This document shows, piece by piece, positions 1-10,988 of a stretch of DNA of 64,000 nt. The notes beneath the pieces are model-generated. The model searched no databases. It saw nothing but the letters and a program-made list of their open reading frames with translations, and was not told where the DNA came from. Each line of letters starts with the position of its first letter. Position 1 is the first letter of the stretch. Source of the DNA: Methylophaga sp. (GTDB lineage: Bacteria; Pseudomonadota; Gammaproteobacteria; Nitrosococcales; Methylophagaceae); assembly GCA_024636315.1 (NCBI GenBank), contig JAGXHJ010000065.1:1-64000 (forward strand), read 5' to 3'. The position numbers and the translations under genes were made by a program.

Positions 1-695
1 CGCGGATTGCTCTACAGAGCAATGTGCAAGTCGACATGGACGCAGGACGGCTGGTGAATTATTAACCGTCACGTACTCCTCAGCAAAAAGGGCGACTTGG
101 ATGTCCCGTTTTTGTATCCTGGGGATCGTGACTCGCTTGCAATACACAACACCACAGTTAGCTACTATGGTTACCCAATGGGTGACTTTAAAAGAAAATT
201 TCTTCGACTTATGTCTTAAAAAGCTTTGTGCAAGTGTCGCTCCTGGCCAGCCACCAAATAAAGACAGAGTATGTAAGGTATTTTCTGGGGTTCGCCAGGC
301 ATCAGTTCGAGCGGCGCTTTTATCTTTTGCATAGATGACAAAGGTTATGAGGCTCATGGCCGCATAGAGGGCAATTAGGCTAAGCGGCATTAAATTATTG
401 ATAAAAAGTAAAATGGTAATACTTGTAAAACCAAGCAATAACAGCATCGAGGAATACTTCTGTCTTATTGGCGTGCTACTTTTCTGATGGCCTTGTAGTG
501 GGATTACTTTCACTGCACACATCCGGCCTTTTGCATCATTGGCAATGATATATTGAACTTCCAGTCCTTTGAATGGTTTGCGATGACTTTTACTGTAGTT
601 ACTAATATGAGTGAATATTGCTTTGCCACCTGATGTTGAAACAATGAACCCAAAACCTTTATCTTCATTCCAGTTAGAGATAGTTGCATATTCAT
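1..695 (-). pseudogene. Cold-shock domain / DUF1294 membrane protein, start region frameshifted, 3' end outside window
   Basis: Conceptual translation on the minus strand gives an N-terminal cold-shock domain (ISNWNEDKGFGFI, then FTHIS) followed by hydrophobic segments and the DUF1294 signature (YAKDKSAA, then GGWPGATLAQSFLRHKSKK). Proteins with this layout are nucleic-acid-binding membrane proteins of unknown role. The conserved frame begins near 696 without any start codon: the only ATG behind a Shine-Dalgarno (693-695) is in the +1 frame, and a stop lies just upstream. One missing base right after the start would explain this. No stop is seen before the window edge, and the tail after the DUF1294 motif is longer than I would expect. 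It could be a real frameshift or a sequencing error. Confidence 0.6.
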
Positions 696-1054
696 TCTTT
701 CCTTAGATGATTAAAGCAAATGTAAATATAACCGATGCAAACGAAAAACCAGCGTGTCGCCGTACTCGTGAAAGAATTAATCCATCCATGGCTTAATTCC
801 ACTCCGTTCGCCGACGACCATTAGCCCCAGACGTCCTCGTCACCTCGCTAACGCATCGGCTCTCAAACGACTGACGGAGTGAGGATGTAATTACTGCACT
901 ATTCTTCGCTGCGCTACGAAAGCTGCTGTAATTACCGACTCCTACTGGGGGCTTGCACTACTTACTCGCTATCGCATCGTTCCATGTAGTGCGTCGGGGG
1001 CAGATTTATTTTTAAATAAACCTGCCCCTTTTAGACAAAACGTTTGAGTAAAAC
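696..1054. other. Intergenic region between valS and the CSD-DUF1294 gene
   Basis: No supported gene. It holds several short GC-rich inverted stretches and one clear hairpin at 997-1032: GGGGCAG and TTATTT arms pairing with AAATAA and CTGCCCC. The hairpin is followed by TTTT on the plus strand only. It lies 23 bp beyond the valS stop codon and may help to terminate or stabilise that transcript, though its U-tract is on the wrong strand for valS. Confidence 0.5.
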
Positions 1055-3808
1055 TTAAGCTAAAGAATTACGTTGTTGCTTAAGCTGTGATAATGCTTGT
1101 TCCATCTCGCCTAGTTTGTCACGTTCTTTTTGTACAACATCAGCGGGCGCTTTGGCAACGTAGTTGTCATTGCTTAATTTACCTGATGATTGTTTGATGA
1201 TTTTATCTAACTTGATAATTTCTTTGTCAAGGCGAGCAAGTTCCGCTTGTTTATCAATCAAACCCTCTAATGGAATTAAGATTTCCATTTTGCCGACCAA
1301 TGACGTGGCAGAAGCGGGGGCATCGCCTTCTAATAAAGCAATACTTTCCAGATTCGCAAGACGACTTAAAAAGTCGTGATTCGCCTTTAATCGTTGCTGA
1401 TCGATATCAGTGCTGTCTTTGAGTAATACAGGTAACTGTTTTTTCGGTGGAATATTCATTTGTGAACGAATTGAACGAATGCCTGTAATGAATTCCATCA
1501 TCCATTCCATATCGGCAACAGCAGTTTCATCCACCTTGCTTAAATCCGCTATTAGATAGGCTTGGCTCATAATACTATTGCCTGTTTTACCCGCTAATGG
1601 TGATACGGTTTGCCAAATTTCTTCGGTGATAAAAGGCATAAATGGATGAGCTAGACACAATACAGATTCTAATACGCTGACTAAAGTATGACGTGTACCA
1701 CGTTTAGCGGCATCTGATGCATGGTCGTTATTCAGTACGGGTTTAGACAGTTCTAAATACCAGTCACAGTAGTTGTTCCAGATAAACTCGTAGATTTCCT
1801 GTGCCGCATGATCAAAACGGTATGCTTCAATGGCTGTTGTGACCGCTTGTACCGTTGTTTGCAGTTGTGAAATAATCCAGCGATCGGCGAGGCTTAATTC
1901 AAGGTCACTATTATCAATACCCGTATCTTGATCTTCGGTATTCATCAATACATAACGCGCCGCATTCCATAATTTGTTACAGAAATTACGGTAGCCGCCT
2001 ATGCGGTTCATATCAAAATTGATGTCACGTCCTGTTGATGCCAGTGATGCAAAAGTGAAACGCATTGCATCAGTACCATGTGCTTCGATACCTTCTGGAA
2101 ATTCTTTACGTGTGGCTTTTTCAATTTTGGCTGCAAGTTGTGGCTGCATCATGCCAGAAGTACGCTTAGCGACTAATGATTCCAAATCAATACCGTCGAT
2201 AATATCAATAGGATCAAGAACATTGCCTTTTGATTTCGACATCTTATGACCGTGTGAATCACGTACTAAACCATGGATGTAAACTTCTTTAAACGGAACA
2301 TCGTCCATGAATTTGATGCCCATCATCATCATCCGCGCTACCCAGAAGAAAATGATGTCAAAACCTGTGACCAGTACGCTAGTTGGATACCATGTTTTTA
2401 ATGCATCGGTATTTTCAGGCCAACCTAATGTTGAGAAAGGCCAAAGTGCAGACGAGAACCAAGTGTCTAGTACATCTTCATCTTGTGCTAAGTTTATGTC
2501 AGAGGCTATGTTGTGTTTTGCACGAACGTCGGCTTCGTTATGGCCTACATAGACATTGCCTGCGTCATCATACCAAGCAGGGATTCGGTGACCCCACCAG
2601 ATTTGACGAGAGATACACCAATCTTGAATACCATCCATCCAGTTGTAAAATGTTTTATCCCAGTTTGCAGGGACAAATTTTATTTTGCCTGCTTTCACTG
2701 CTTGAACGGCAGGTTCAGCTAATACATCGGCTTTGACATACCACTGGTCGGTTAGTAAAGGTTCAATAACTGCACCAGAACGGTCGCCACGTGGCACCAT
2801 TAACATGTGATCTTTAATGCCTTCTAATAAGCCAAGCTCTTTAAAATCATGAACAATTACATCACGGGCCTCATAACGATCCATGCCACGATATTTAATC
2901 GGTGCTTCGTCATTGATGGCGGCATTAATGGTAAGAATATTATATTTAGGAAGATTATGACGTTGACCCACTTCGGCATCATTAAAATCATGAGCAGGAG
3001 TGATTTTGACACAACCAGTACCAAATTCAGGATCCACATAATCGTCAGCAATAATTGGAATTTCACGACCCACCAATGGCAAGGTAATTGTTTTGCCTAT
3101 CAGGTGTTGGTAACGTTCATCTTCAGGATGCACTGCAACCGCGCTATCACCTAACATGGTTTCAGGGCGAGTTGTAGCTACCACTAAATAGCCAGAACCA
3201 TCGGTTAATGGGTAACGGAAATGCCACATGTGACCGGATTCTTCTTCAGATAAAACTTCAAGATCTGATACCGCTGTGTGAAGAATAGGATCCCAGTTCA
3301 CAAGACGTTTACCGCGGTAAATCAAACCTTCTTCATGTAACTGAACAAAAACATTTTTAACGGCTTCAGATAAGCCATCATCCATGGTGAAACGTTCACG
3401 TTCCCAATCCATCGATGTACCTAGACGACGAAGTTGTTGGGTAATTTCACCACCCGATTCTTGTTTCCATTCCCAGACTTTATCTAGAAATGCTTCACGA
3501 CCCAAATCATGGCGCGTTTTACCATCAGCATTGAGTTGACGTTCAACGACCATTTGGGTTGCAATACCAGCATGATCAGTTCCCGCTTGCCATAAGGTAT
3601 TATCACCCTTCATCCGGTGATAACGGATTAATGTATCCATTATCGTATCTTGAAACGCGTGTCCCATGTGTAAACGGCCAGTAACGTTAGGTGGCGGTAA
3701 CATAATGGCATAAGGCGTACCTTCACCAGATGGCTTGAATTCGCCATTTTTCTCCCAAGTTCGGTACCAGCGTTGCTCAATTTCGTCAGGTGTGTAGATT
3801 TTTTCCAT
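1055..3808 (-). CDS. valS: Valine--tRNA ligase
   Basis: Class Ia aminoacyl-tRNA synthetase that charges tRNA-Val in the cytoplasm and edits misactivated threonine. At 917 aa it has the usual bacterial length. The HIGH-type motif is in [15 protein letters not shown] near residue 40 and KMSKS is in [10 protein letters not shown]. The connective-peptide editing domain follows the first half of the Rossmann fold ([11 protein letters not shown]), then the anticodon-binding domain and the C-terminal coiled coil (about the last 65 residues, rich in Lys/Glu/Gln) that defines ValRS. In many gammaproteobacteria valS directly follows pepA and holC; here a GGDEF-EAL gene separates it from holC. It is divergently transcribed from that gene. 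Confidence 0.97.
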   Translation of the reverse strand: MEKIYTPDEIEQRWYRTWEKNGEFKPSGEGTPYAIMLPPPNVTGRLHMGHAFQDTIMDTLIRYHRMKGDNTLWQAGTDHAGIATQMVVERQLNADGKTRHDLGREAFLDKVWEWKQESGGEITQQLRRLGTSMDWERERFTMDDGLSEAVKNVFVQLHEEGLIYRGKRLVNWDPILHTAVSDLEVLSEEESGHMWHFRYPLTDGSGYLVVATTRPETMLGDSAVAVHPEDERYQHLIGKTITLPLVGREIPIIADDYVDPEFGTGCVKITPAHDFNDAEVGQRHNLPKYNILTINAAINDEAPIKYRGMDRYEARDVIVHDFKELGLLEGIKDHMLMVPRGDRSGAVIEPLLTDQWYVKADVLAEPAVQAVKAGKIKFVPANWDKTFYNWMDGIQDWCISRQIWWGHRIPAWYDDAGNVYVGHNEADVRAKHNIASDINLAQDEDVLDTWFSSALWPFSTLGWPENTDALKTWYPTSVLVTGFDIIFFWVARMMMMGIKFMDDVPFKEVYIHGLVRDSHGHKMSKSKGNVLDPIDIIDGIDLESLVAKRTSGMMQPQLAAKIEKATRKEFPEGIEAHGTDAMRFTFASLASTGRDINFDMNRIGGYRNFCNKLWNAARYVLMNTEDQDTGIDNSDLELSLADRWIISQLQTTVQAVTTAIEAYRFDHAAQEIYEFIWNNYCDWYLELSKPVLNNDHASDAAKRGTRHTLVSVLESVLCLAHPFMPFITEEIWQTVSPLAGKTGNSIMSQAYLIADLSKVDETAVADMEWMMEFITGIRSIRSQMNIPPKKQLPVLLKDSTDIDQQRLKANHDFLSRLANLESIALLEGDAPASATSLVGKMEILIPLEGLIDKQAELARLDKEIIKLDKIIKQSSGKLSNDNYVAKAPADVVQKERDKLGEMEQALSQLKQQRNSLA

Positions 3809-3924
3809 GATTTTTTCAAGGTTGTGTTAATAAAATAAGGGGGGCATTATACCGTAGATGCCAGTGAAAGATGGTTATGGATATTAGTCTGTGACTGACC
3901 AACACAAAGATTATGAGGATCCAG

Positions 3925-6900
3925 ATGAATATATCACGGAAGATCAGCTTGATCGTGGTTGTAAGCGTTATATTGGTTACGCTTCCATCACTGTGGTTTT
4001 ATTATCAAAATGCAAAACGCGCATTGCTACGATCAGAGTTAGATAAACTAACTACGCAAACACAAAAAGCCATTGGCTATGATGAGCTTTTTTTAAAGTT
4101 TGCCAAGCCAAATTTAACCGCCTTATCTCGACTTTTAACGAATCAATTGAATCAACCTGTTGCGACTGATTATTTATTCGCTCAAAAAATGATGCAGTTT
4201 GAAGATGGCGCTTGGCGTAATCGTAAGCAATATTTTAATGGTCGCCAGCAAACAGGTTTATTTTTACCACCCGATATTGAACTAACAGAGCAAACTAAAC
4301 AGATTTTATCTGTCTGCATTAGATATCTTTGATGTGTTTGGCGCCTCGACTACGGCTAATCCTGTGTTTGATAATGTTTGGATGCTAGGGCATGACCGTA
4401 GTGAATTAATCTTTAATCTATCCTATCCAGATTTTGTCTATTTGATGGATAAAGATAATGATTATACCAAGTCACCATGGATGACCTTGGCATCGCCAGA
4501 AAACAATCCCGATCGAAGCCTAAAATGGACTCCTGCCTTATTTGATCCCGTTACGCAATCATGGATAGTCAGTGTTGTTTATCCCTTAGACATTGCAGAT
4601 GAATGGCGCGCTACCTTAGGTATGGATATTAATATTAATGAATTAGTGGAACGGCTTTATCTGCAAAATGAAGAGTATCCAGGAGAACAGCATTTTTTAT
4701 TAACAGAGGATGGTGATTTTGTTTTAGCGGGTCAATGGCAAGCCTCATTAGAGCAAGCTCCTGAAACGTTTAAAGTGAACTTAAAGTTACATGATTTACA
4801 AGATATGTTTACTGGCGAGGTATCGATAAATGCTAAGGCCCTTGTACCAGTAACTATTGCCGGTGAAGAATATCAAGTCGTTGCCAGAGTGATTGAACCG
4901 ATGGCGTGGCGCTACTTTAGATTAGTGCCAACACAAGAAATATTACAGCCCTTACAAGGAATAATTTTAAGAACATCATTGCTTATCTTATTGACGGTGA
5001 TGTTGTTGGCTGTCTTAATTCATACCGCCGTAAAAAGGTTAATGGTGCGGCCATTACTCACGATGGCTGAACGGGCCAGTGCGTATGTTAGTGATCGTTT
5101 GTTACCTGTGTTTAATGTTAAAAATAATGATGAAATTGGTGATTTAAATCATGCTTTACAAAGTATGTATGATGACTTGGCGCTAGAAAAAAAGCAGTTA
5201 CTTGATTCGGAACAGCGTTATCGTCATGTGGTTACCAACATTCGAGAGGTTATTGTTCAAATAGATGATGCGGGTACTTGGCGATTTTTAAGTCCAGTTT
5301 GGAATAAAATGACAGGTTACGGTTTTCAGCACTCAATGAACCTAGCCGTTAAAGAGTTTATTCACCCAGCGGAACAGGACCTAGTAACAAGGATGTTGAC
5401 TGCTTTGGCGAATAATACTGTTAATAGTTGGTTGGGTGAGGTGAGATTATTAACTGCTGATCATGGCTACCTATGGGTCAATATGTCATTACAGGGTAGT
5501 GCAGAAAATCAATATCCAGCGGAAAACCTTATTGTTGGCACCATTGAAAATATACAAAATGAGCGAATGGAACGTGCCGTTAATGAAACACTACGAACGG
5601 CAGAGCAGATGGTGTTAACAGCCGATTACCAACTTAGTCCCTTGCTAAATTTTGTGTGTAAAGAAATGGCACATGTTTTAGGTGTTACTTTGTTTTGGAT
5701 AAAAATAACCAAAGACAAGAATATGCAGATATTTCATGCTGGGGCTGATGGACAATTTTTATTCGACGGCAGAGGAGTCTGGTTTGGATTAGATGATATT
5801 GATGGGCATTTACAAGAGAGATTTAGCGAACAAAAACTCATTCGACTGAACAAGGTCACTAACCAGCCTGAATCATGGCAACAACGATTGTTAAATGATG
5901 AATTTTATGATGGTGTACTTCTGCCCTTCACTCTAGGTGATTCAACTACTGGGCTTATTGGCATGCATAGTGTGTATCGCGATGAATGTGATGAGGAATT
6001 CCAGAAAATAATGCTTTTGTTTGCTGGCGGTCTACGTCTCTTATGCAAATTAACAGAAGATCAAAACTTGATGCGTTTGCACCGAGTGGCCGTTGAAAAA
6101 ACGGCAAATTCGATCATGATTATTAATGCCGAGGGGTATATTGAATGGGTGAACGATGCCTTTGTACGACTCACTTTATTTCAGCTTGATGAGGTAATTG
6201 GACATACTGCCGTTATCTTAAAAGGAAGTGAGCAAAAACAGGGTTATGATAAAAAGATTTGGCGCACCATTTCAGCGGGCAATATCTGGCAAGGTGAGTT
6301 AGAAAATTACCGTAAAGATGGTAGCAGTCTATATGTTTATCAAACCATCACTCCCTTGGTGAATAATCAAGGCAAGATCACCCATTTTATTGCTGTAATT
6401 GAAGATGTTACCCAACGCAAGGTAAATGAAGAACGTATCGCATTCATGGCGACACATGACGAGCTGACGAGTCTACCTAATCGAAATTTATTGCATGATC
6501 GCTTGGAACTGGCCATTTCTTATAGTGAGCGTAGCAATACTCAAATGGCAGTTTTGTTCATTGATATCGATCACTTTAAATTTATTAATGATTCATTAGG
6601 CCATCAAATTGGCGATGAATTATTAAAGGTACTAGCGAAACGCTTTACAGATGTTTTACGTAAAGGCGATACCGTTGCCCGCTTTGGGGGCGATGAATTC
6701 GTCATTATTTTGCCGAAAATAGCCGCTGTGGAAAATATTAACAACATTGCCCATAATTTATTACAAGCAGTACAGCTACCCTATAATATCGCAGGGCACG
6801 AATTGATGGTGACTGGCAGTGTTGGTATCAGTGTTTATCCTGATGACTCAGAAAATGCTGATGATTTGATTCAGCACGCCGATTCAGCTATGTATTTAGC

Positions 6901-7762
6901 AAAACAACAAGGACGAAACAATAGTCAATTTTATACGTCTGCAATCAATGAAAAAATCACACGGCGTGTAACCTTAGAAAAAGCGTTACGTCAGGCCTTA
7001 GAGCATGAGCAATTTGTCGTTTATTATCAGCCAAAAATCAACTTAGCAACCGATAAAATGACTGGGGTTGAGGCATTAGTTCGCTGGCAACATCCTAAAC
7101 TAGGTTTAGTCTCGCCAATAGAATTTATTCCTTTAGCAGAAGAGACCGGCATTATTATCGCCTTAGGTGAATGGGTGATGATGACAGCATGTCGACAAAT
7201 GCATCAATGGGAACTGCGTTATCCTGAGCTGACTAATATGTCGATTAATGTGTCTGCACGGCAGTTTTGGCAACGTGATTTTACAGGGCGAGTCGCCTCA
7301 ATTTTATCTGAGAGTAAGGTGTCACCAGAGAAAATAGAGTTAGAGCTTACTGAAAGCGTGGTTATGAATGATATTGAATCTGTCATTGAGACGATGAATG
7401 CACTTAAAAATCTTGGGATTTCCTTAAGCATTGATGATTTTGGCACCGGTTATTCCAGTTTGAGTTATCTACAACGCTTCCCTGTTGATGTGTTGAAGAT
7501 AGATCGTTGTTTTGTTACTGGTTTAAAAAATGAAAATACAGACAGTGCAATGGTACGTTCGATTCTCGCCTTAGCAGTAAATTTTAAGCTTCGTGTAGTG
7601 GCAGAAGGAATAGAGAATGCATCACAACATCAAGCTTTAACAAACTTAGGTTGCCAATATGGACAGGGCTACTTTTACAGTCGACCTATCGATACGGCAA
7701 GCATGGAGGAATTATTAGTCTTGAATCAAGATAGCCCCGGCTACTTTAACCGAGACCAGTAA
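3925..7762 (+). pseudogene. Cache-HAMP-PAS-GAF-PAS-GGDEF-EAL cyclic-di-GMP enzyme, frameshifted near codon 130
   Basis: Two adjoining reading frames (3925-4332 and about 4317-7762) make one membrane sensor. An N-terminal TM helix is followed by a periplasmic Cache-like domain, a second TM near 4965-5035, HAMP, PAS, GAF and a second PAS. The GGDEF domain follows, with an intact GGDEF near 6690, and then the EAL domain with EALVRW near 7069 and DDFGTGYSSL. Both output domains look catalytically competent, so the intact protein would make and/or break cyclic-di-GMP. The break is at 4309-4316, where TCTG is present twice in tandem; with one copy the frame reads ILSALDIFDVFG without interruption. 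ATG 3925 is chosen because GAGG lies 6 nt upstream. A downstream GTG at 4334 could yield a soluble remnant. It could be a true mutation, a phase-variable site or a sequencing error. Confidence 0.8.
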
Positions 7763-7825
7763 TGACAAGTTGCGCTTTTTAGTTATTTGATTTTGCTTGG
7801 CGTGACTTTATTTAGAAGTCAAAAT

Positions 7826-8251
7826 TCAGATTTTATGAGTAGAAAGTTCATAACCACGTTGCTGATAGAATCGATAACGTTCTCGGCCCATGATCTTCAG
7901 TTGTTCGTCATCATTGATAAATTCTGCAACTCGTTCAAATTGACTGAAAAAAACAGGTTGTTCAGCACCTAGATTAATGAGTAAATCCATTAAGCGAGGT
8001 GGTTTAGTATCATGACCGATTAATATGGGACAAGTATCCGCATTTGGCCTATCGGTTAATTGATGAGGAACAAAGCTATCCGCACGAAATGACCACAAGA
8101 TTTGATTAACTTGCTCGGCTTTTTCAGCATTATCTGTGTGAATATATATATGATGGCCTTGCTTATAAGCCTTTTCAATTAATCGGCAGGCAAATACCTG
8201 CCGATCATGCTCTACAGAACCTTTTAAAAGATAAAAACTAACACGTGTCAT
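7826..8251 (-). CDS. holC: DNA polymerase III chi subunit
   Basis: Chi is the clamp-loader accessory subunit that links the DNA polymerase III holoenzyme to SSB on the lagging strand. The 141-aa product begins MTRVSFYLLKG and carries the family landmarks: a basic early helix (ACRLIEKAYKQGHHIYIHT), LWSFRADSFVPH, and a C-terminal segment ending in ERYRFYQQRGYEL. Length and order fit HolC. It lies 11 bp downstream of pepA on the same strand, the classic pepA-holC pair, so co-transcription is likely. The usual third member, valS, is displaced by the cyclic-di-GMP gene. Confidence 0.93.
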   Translation of the reverse strand: MTRVSFYLLKGSVEHDRQVFACRLIEKAYKQGHHIYIHTDNAEKAEQVNQILWSFRADSFVPHQLTDRPNADTCPILIGHDTKPPRLMDLLINLGAEQPVFFSQFERVAEFINDDEQLKIMGRERYRFYQQRGYELSTHKI

Positions 8252-8262
8252 AGTGAAGAAAG

Positions 8263-9753
8263 TTAGCTTTTATCTGCAATTCTATTCAATAGATACTGAA
8301 CTAAAAGAGGAACAGGACGACCTGTCGCGCCTTTATCTTTACCACTGTTCCATGCTGTACCAGCGATATCTAAATGAGCCCAAGTGAATTTCTCAGTAAA
8401 GCGTGCTAAGAAACAAGCTGCCGTTACGCTTCCTGCTTCCTTGCCACCGACATTAGCGATATCAGCAAAATTACTGTCTAATTGCTGTTGGTAGTCATCC
8501 CACAAAGGTAGTTGCCATGTCCGATCATAGCTATCATTACCTGCTTTTAATAAGTCATCTGCTAATGCTTGGTTGTTAGCCATCAAGCCGGTTGCTTGAC
8601 GTCCTAATGCTACAATAACCGCCCCTGTTAATGTGGCAATATCAATAACGATTTCAGGATTAAAACGTTCGCTATAGGTTAGGGCATCACATAAAATCAA
8701 ACGGCCTTCAGCATCAGTATTAAGGATCTCAATAGTTTTACCAGCCATACTAGTGACTATATCACCCGGTTTATTGGCATCACCATCTGGCATGTTTTCT
8801 GAGCTTGGTACGACGCCAATGACATTGATGGGTAAGTTTAGCTCGGCAATGGCTGAGATTGTGCCAAAGACGCTAGCTGAACCACACATGTCATATTTCA
8901 TTTCATCCATGCCTTGTGAAGGCTTTAGAGAAATACCACCGGCATCAAATGTTAAACCCTTACCGACTAAGACGACAGGGCGGGCATCACCAGCACCTTG
9001 GTAACTCATAGTAATCAGTCTTGCAGGCTCACGACTACCACGAGAAACTGATAATAAAGAACCCATACCAAGCGCTTCCATTTCAGCTTCATCAAGAATA
9101 GTCGTGGTAACAGAGGCAAATTTTTGGCCAATTTCAATAGCCTGATTTGCTAAATAACGAGGCGTACAGATATTGCCCGGTAAATTTCCAAGCTCACGAG
9201 CTAAGTCCATACCTTTTGCAATGGCTAAACCCGCTTGCGCCGCTTTTTCGATATCTTGAACATTGTCTTGAGCCAAGAACCCTATTTTTTCTAAAGGTAA
9301 TTCTGGTGGTTTAACATTACTTTTAGTTTGTGTGTATTTATATAGTGCAGAACCTGCAGTAATCATTGTTTGACGTACTTTCCACTCAGTTGTGCGAGTG
9401 TTAATAGTGACTTCAGCTAAACAGCTTGTAGCACTACTGGCTCCTGATTCATTAAGTACTTTGGTCATAGTTGTAACGGCAGTATTAAAGTCATTCTCAG
9501 TTGTATTGTCATGTTTACCGCAACCAACCAGTAATACACGTGGCGCATTAATACCTGCGAGCTCATGTAATAATACAGTTTGTCCCGCTTTACCAGAGAT
9601 GTCACCACGTTCAATGACTCGGTTTATAGCATTGTTACTAAGTTCATTGAGTGTTTTAGCACTAGGACTTAATTGTCCCTGCTCAAAAACAGCAACGGCG
9701 ATACAATCAGATTTCTGTGTTGCCAATGCTTCAGTTGTGACAAAATACTGCAT
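8263..9753 (-). CDS. pepA: Leucyl aminopeptidase (cytosol aminopeptidase A)
   Basis: M17 family two-metal aminopeptidase that removes N-terminal residues from peptides; in E. coli the same protein also binds DNA in Xer recombination and carAB control. Metal and catalytic motifs are clear: VGKGLTFDAGGISLKPS, MKYDMCGSASVFG and NTDAEGRLIL, as expected for the hexameric enzyme. The start is placed at ATG 9753 (MQYFVTTEAL), behind an AGGGGA Shine-Dalgarno; a further upstream start would add 11 atypical residues. It is divergent from lptF with a gap of about 100 bp, and is followed by holC in an apparent operon. Confidence 0.95.
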   Translation of the reverse strand: MQYFVTTEALATQKSDCIAVAVFEQGQLSPSAKTLNELSNNAINRVIERGDISGKAGQTVLLHELAGINAPRVLLVGCGKHDNTTENDFNTAVTTMTKVLNESGASSATSCLAEVTINTRTTEWKVRQTMITAGSALYKYTQTKSNVKPPELPLEKIGFLAQDNVQDIEKAAQAGLAIAKGMDLARELGNLPGNICTPRYLANQAIEIGQKFASVTTTILDEAEMEALGMGSLLSVSRGSREPARLITMSYQGAGDARPVVLVGKGLTFDAGGISLKPSQGMDEMKYDMCGSASVFGTISAIAELNLPINVIGVVPSSENMPDGDANKPGDIVTSMAGKTIEILNTDAEGRLILCDALTYSERFNPEIVIDIATLTGAVIVALGRQATGLMANNQALADDLLKAGNDSYDRTWQLPLWDDYQQQLDSNFADIANVGGKEAGSVTAACFLARFTEKFTWAHLDIAGTAWNSGKDKGATGRPVPLLVQYLLNRIADKS

Positions 9754-9854
9754 GGATTTCCCCTGTGAAATAGTGCCTGTTTGCACTAGATGATTTAGAC
9801 TGCAATGTAAATCGCATCCATAAATTGACCATTCTAACTTAAGACCATTAAATA

Positions 9855-10988
9855 ATGCCCGTCATTCGACAATTTTTTCATTCTTATCTAACCATCATTG
9901 ACCGTTATTTTATGCGTGAGTTTACGCTTAACTTGTTAGCGGTAACAGCGGTGTTATGGCTGATATTTGTAGCAACGCGCTTTGCACGCTATCTAGCGCA
10001 AGCAGCTGTTGGTAATTTACCTAGCGATGTTATCTTTACATTACTGGGTTACAGCTCACTAGGCGCGCTACCAGTGCTATTACCCATGAGTGCCTTTTTG
10101 GGCGTTATGTTGGCACTGAGTCGGATGAGTTCCGATAATGAACTTATGGTCATCTCGGCATGTGGCATTTCCAGCCGTCGCGTTATTCGAAATGTGCTGT
10201 TGTTTGCCGGTACCGTGTCATTAATTATTGCTACATTGTCACTTTTTATCGTGCCTGATGTGCTATCCAATCGTAATACGCTAGAGCAAAAATCAAAATT
10301 ATCCGCAGATACCGCAGGTTTGATTGCGGGTAGTTTCAAGGAAAGTCGCGATGGTAACTGGACATTTTATTCGGAAGGGCTAAGTGAGGATAACCTCAAT
10401 ATGGTCGAGGTCTTCATTGAAATTCATCGTGAGCCTAAACCCTTAGTTTTTCGATCAAGTCGGGGACGGTTTGAAATTGATGCCGAGACTAATAATAAGT
10501 ATTTGGTGTTAGAAGATGGTTATCGATATGAGGGTAAAGCTGGACAGCAAGACTATACGATTACTCGATTCGAAACACACAGTATTTTAGTTGAAACTGG
10601 CGAAAAAGAGCAGCTTGCTGAGTATCTTAAATCACTGCCTTCAAGTCTATTATGGCAACGTGGAACCACACGAGATTTAGCCGAATTACAGTGGCGGATT
10701 TCAGCGGCAGTAATGACGCTAATTTTATGTGTAATGGCCCTGACTTTTGCTAATAACGGACCTCGAACAGGACGCTTTGCTGGATTTTTACCCGCGATAC
10801 TAATCTACATTATTTATAGCAATTTATTGGGTGTAACACGTGCTTGGGTGACAAAAGGTGTAATGGCGCCCTGGGTTGGTCTCGTTTGGGTACATCTAGT
10901 GATGATTTTGTTGTTAATAGTGATGTTGAATCGACAGAAGATTCATTTTTATTGGCTACAACTAAGACCTAATCGAGGAGCTGTATGA
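9855..10988 (+). CDS. lptF: LPS export ABC transporter permease LptF
   Basis: Inner-membrane permease of the LptB2FG complex that extracts lipopolysaccharide from the inner membrane and passes it to LptC. The 377-aa product has the YjgP/YjgQ layout: two TM helices near the N-terminus, a third near residues 105-130, a periplasmic beta-jellyroll (about 135-270), then three C-terminal TM helices. The N-terminus is about 12 residues longer than usual (typical start near IIDRYFMREF), and no nearer start codon is available. A TTGACC / TTAAAT pair with 17-bp spacing ends at 9853, just before the ATG, which would make the mRNA nearly leaderless. The 4-bp overlap with lptG indicates translational coupling. 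Confidence 0.95.
   Translation: MPVIRQFFHSYLTIIDRYFMREFTLNLLAVTAVLWLIFVATRFARYLAQAAVGNLPSDVIFTLLGYSSLGALPVLLPMSAFLGVMLALSRMSSDNELMVISACGISSRRVIRNVLLFAGTVSLIIATLSLFIVPDVLSNRNTLEQKSKLSADTAGLIAGSFKESRDGNWTFYSEGLSEDNLNMVEVFIEIHREPKPLVFRSSRGRFEIDAETNNKYLVLEDGYRYEGKAGQQDYTITRFETHSILVETGEKEQLAEYLKSLPSSLLWQRGTTRDLAELQWRISAAVMTLILCVMALTFANNGPRTGRFAGFLPAILIYIIYSNLLGVTRAWVTKGVMAPWVGLVWVHLVMILLLIVMLNRQKIHFYWLQLRPNRGAV

Noticed and set aside
101..334. Plus-strand open frame at the left edge
   Set aside because: It is antisense to the conserved DUF1294 coding frame and shows no ribosome-binding site or family motif.
7787..7972. TTTTGCTTG at about 7791 as a fifth late promoter, with a short ORF
   Set aside because: It lies in host DNA between convergent genes, has no C-run and no -10 hexamer at 11 bp, and the ORF is antisense to holC.
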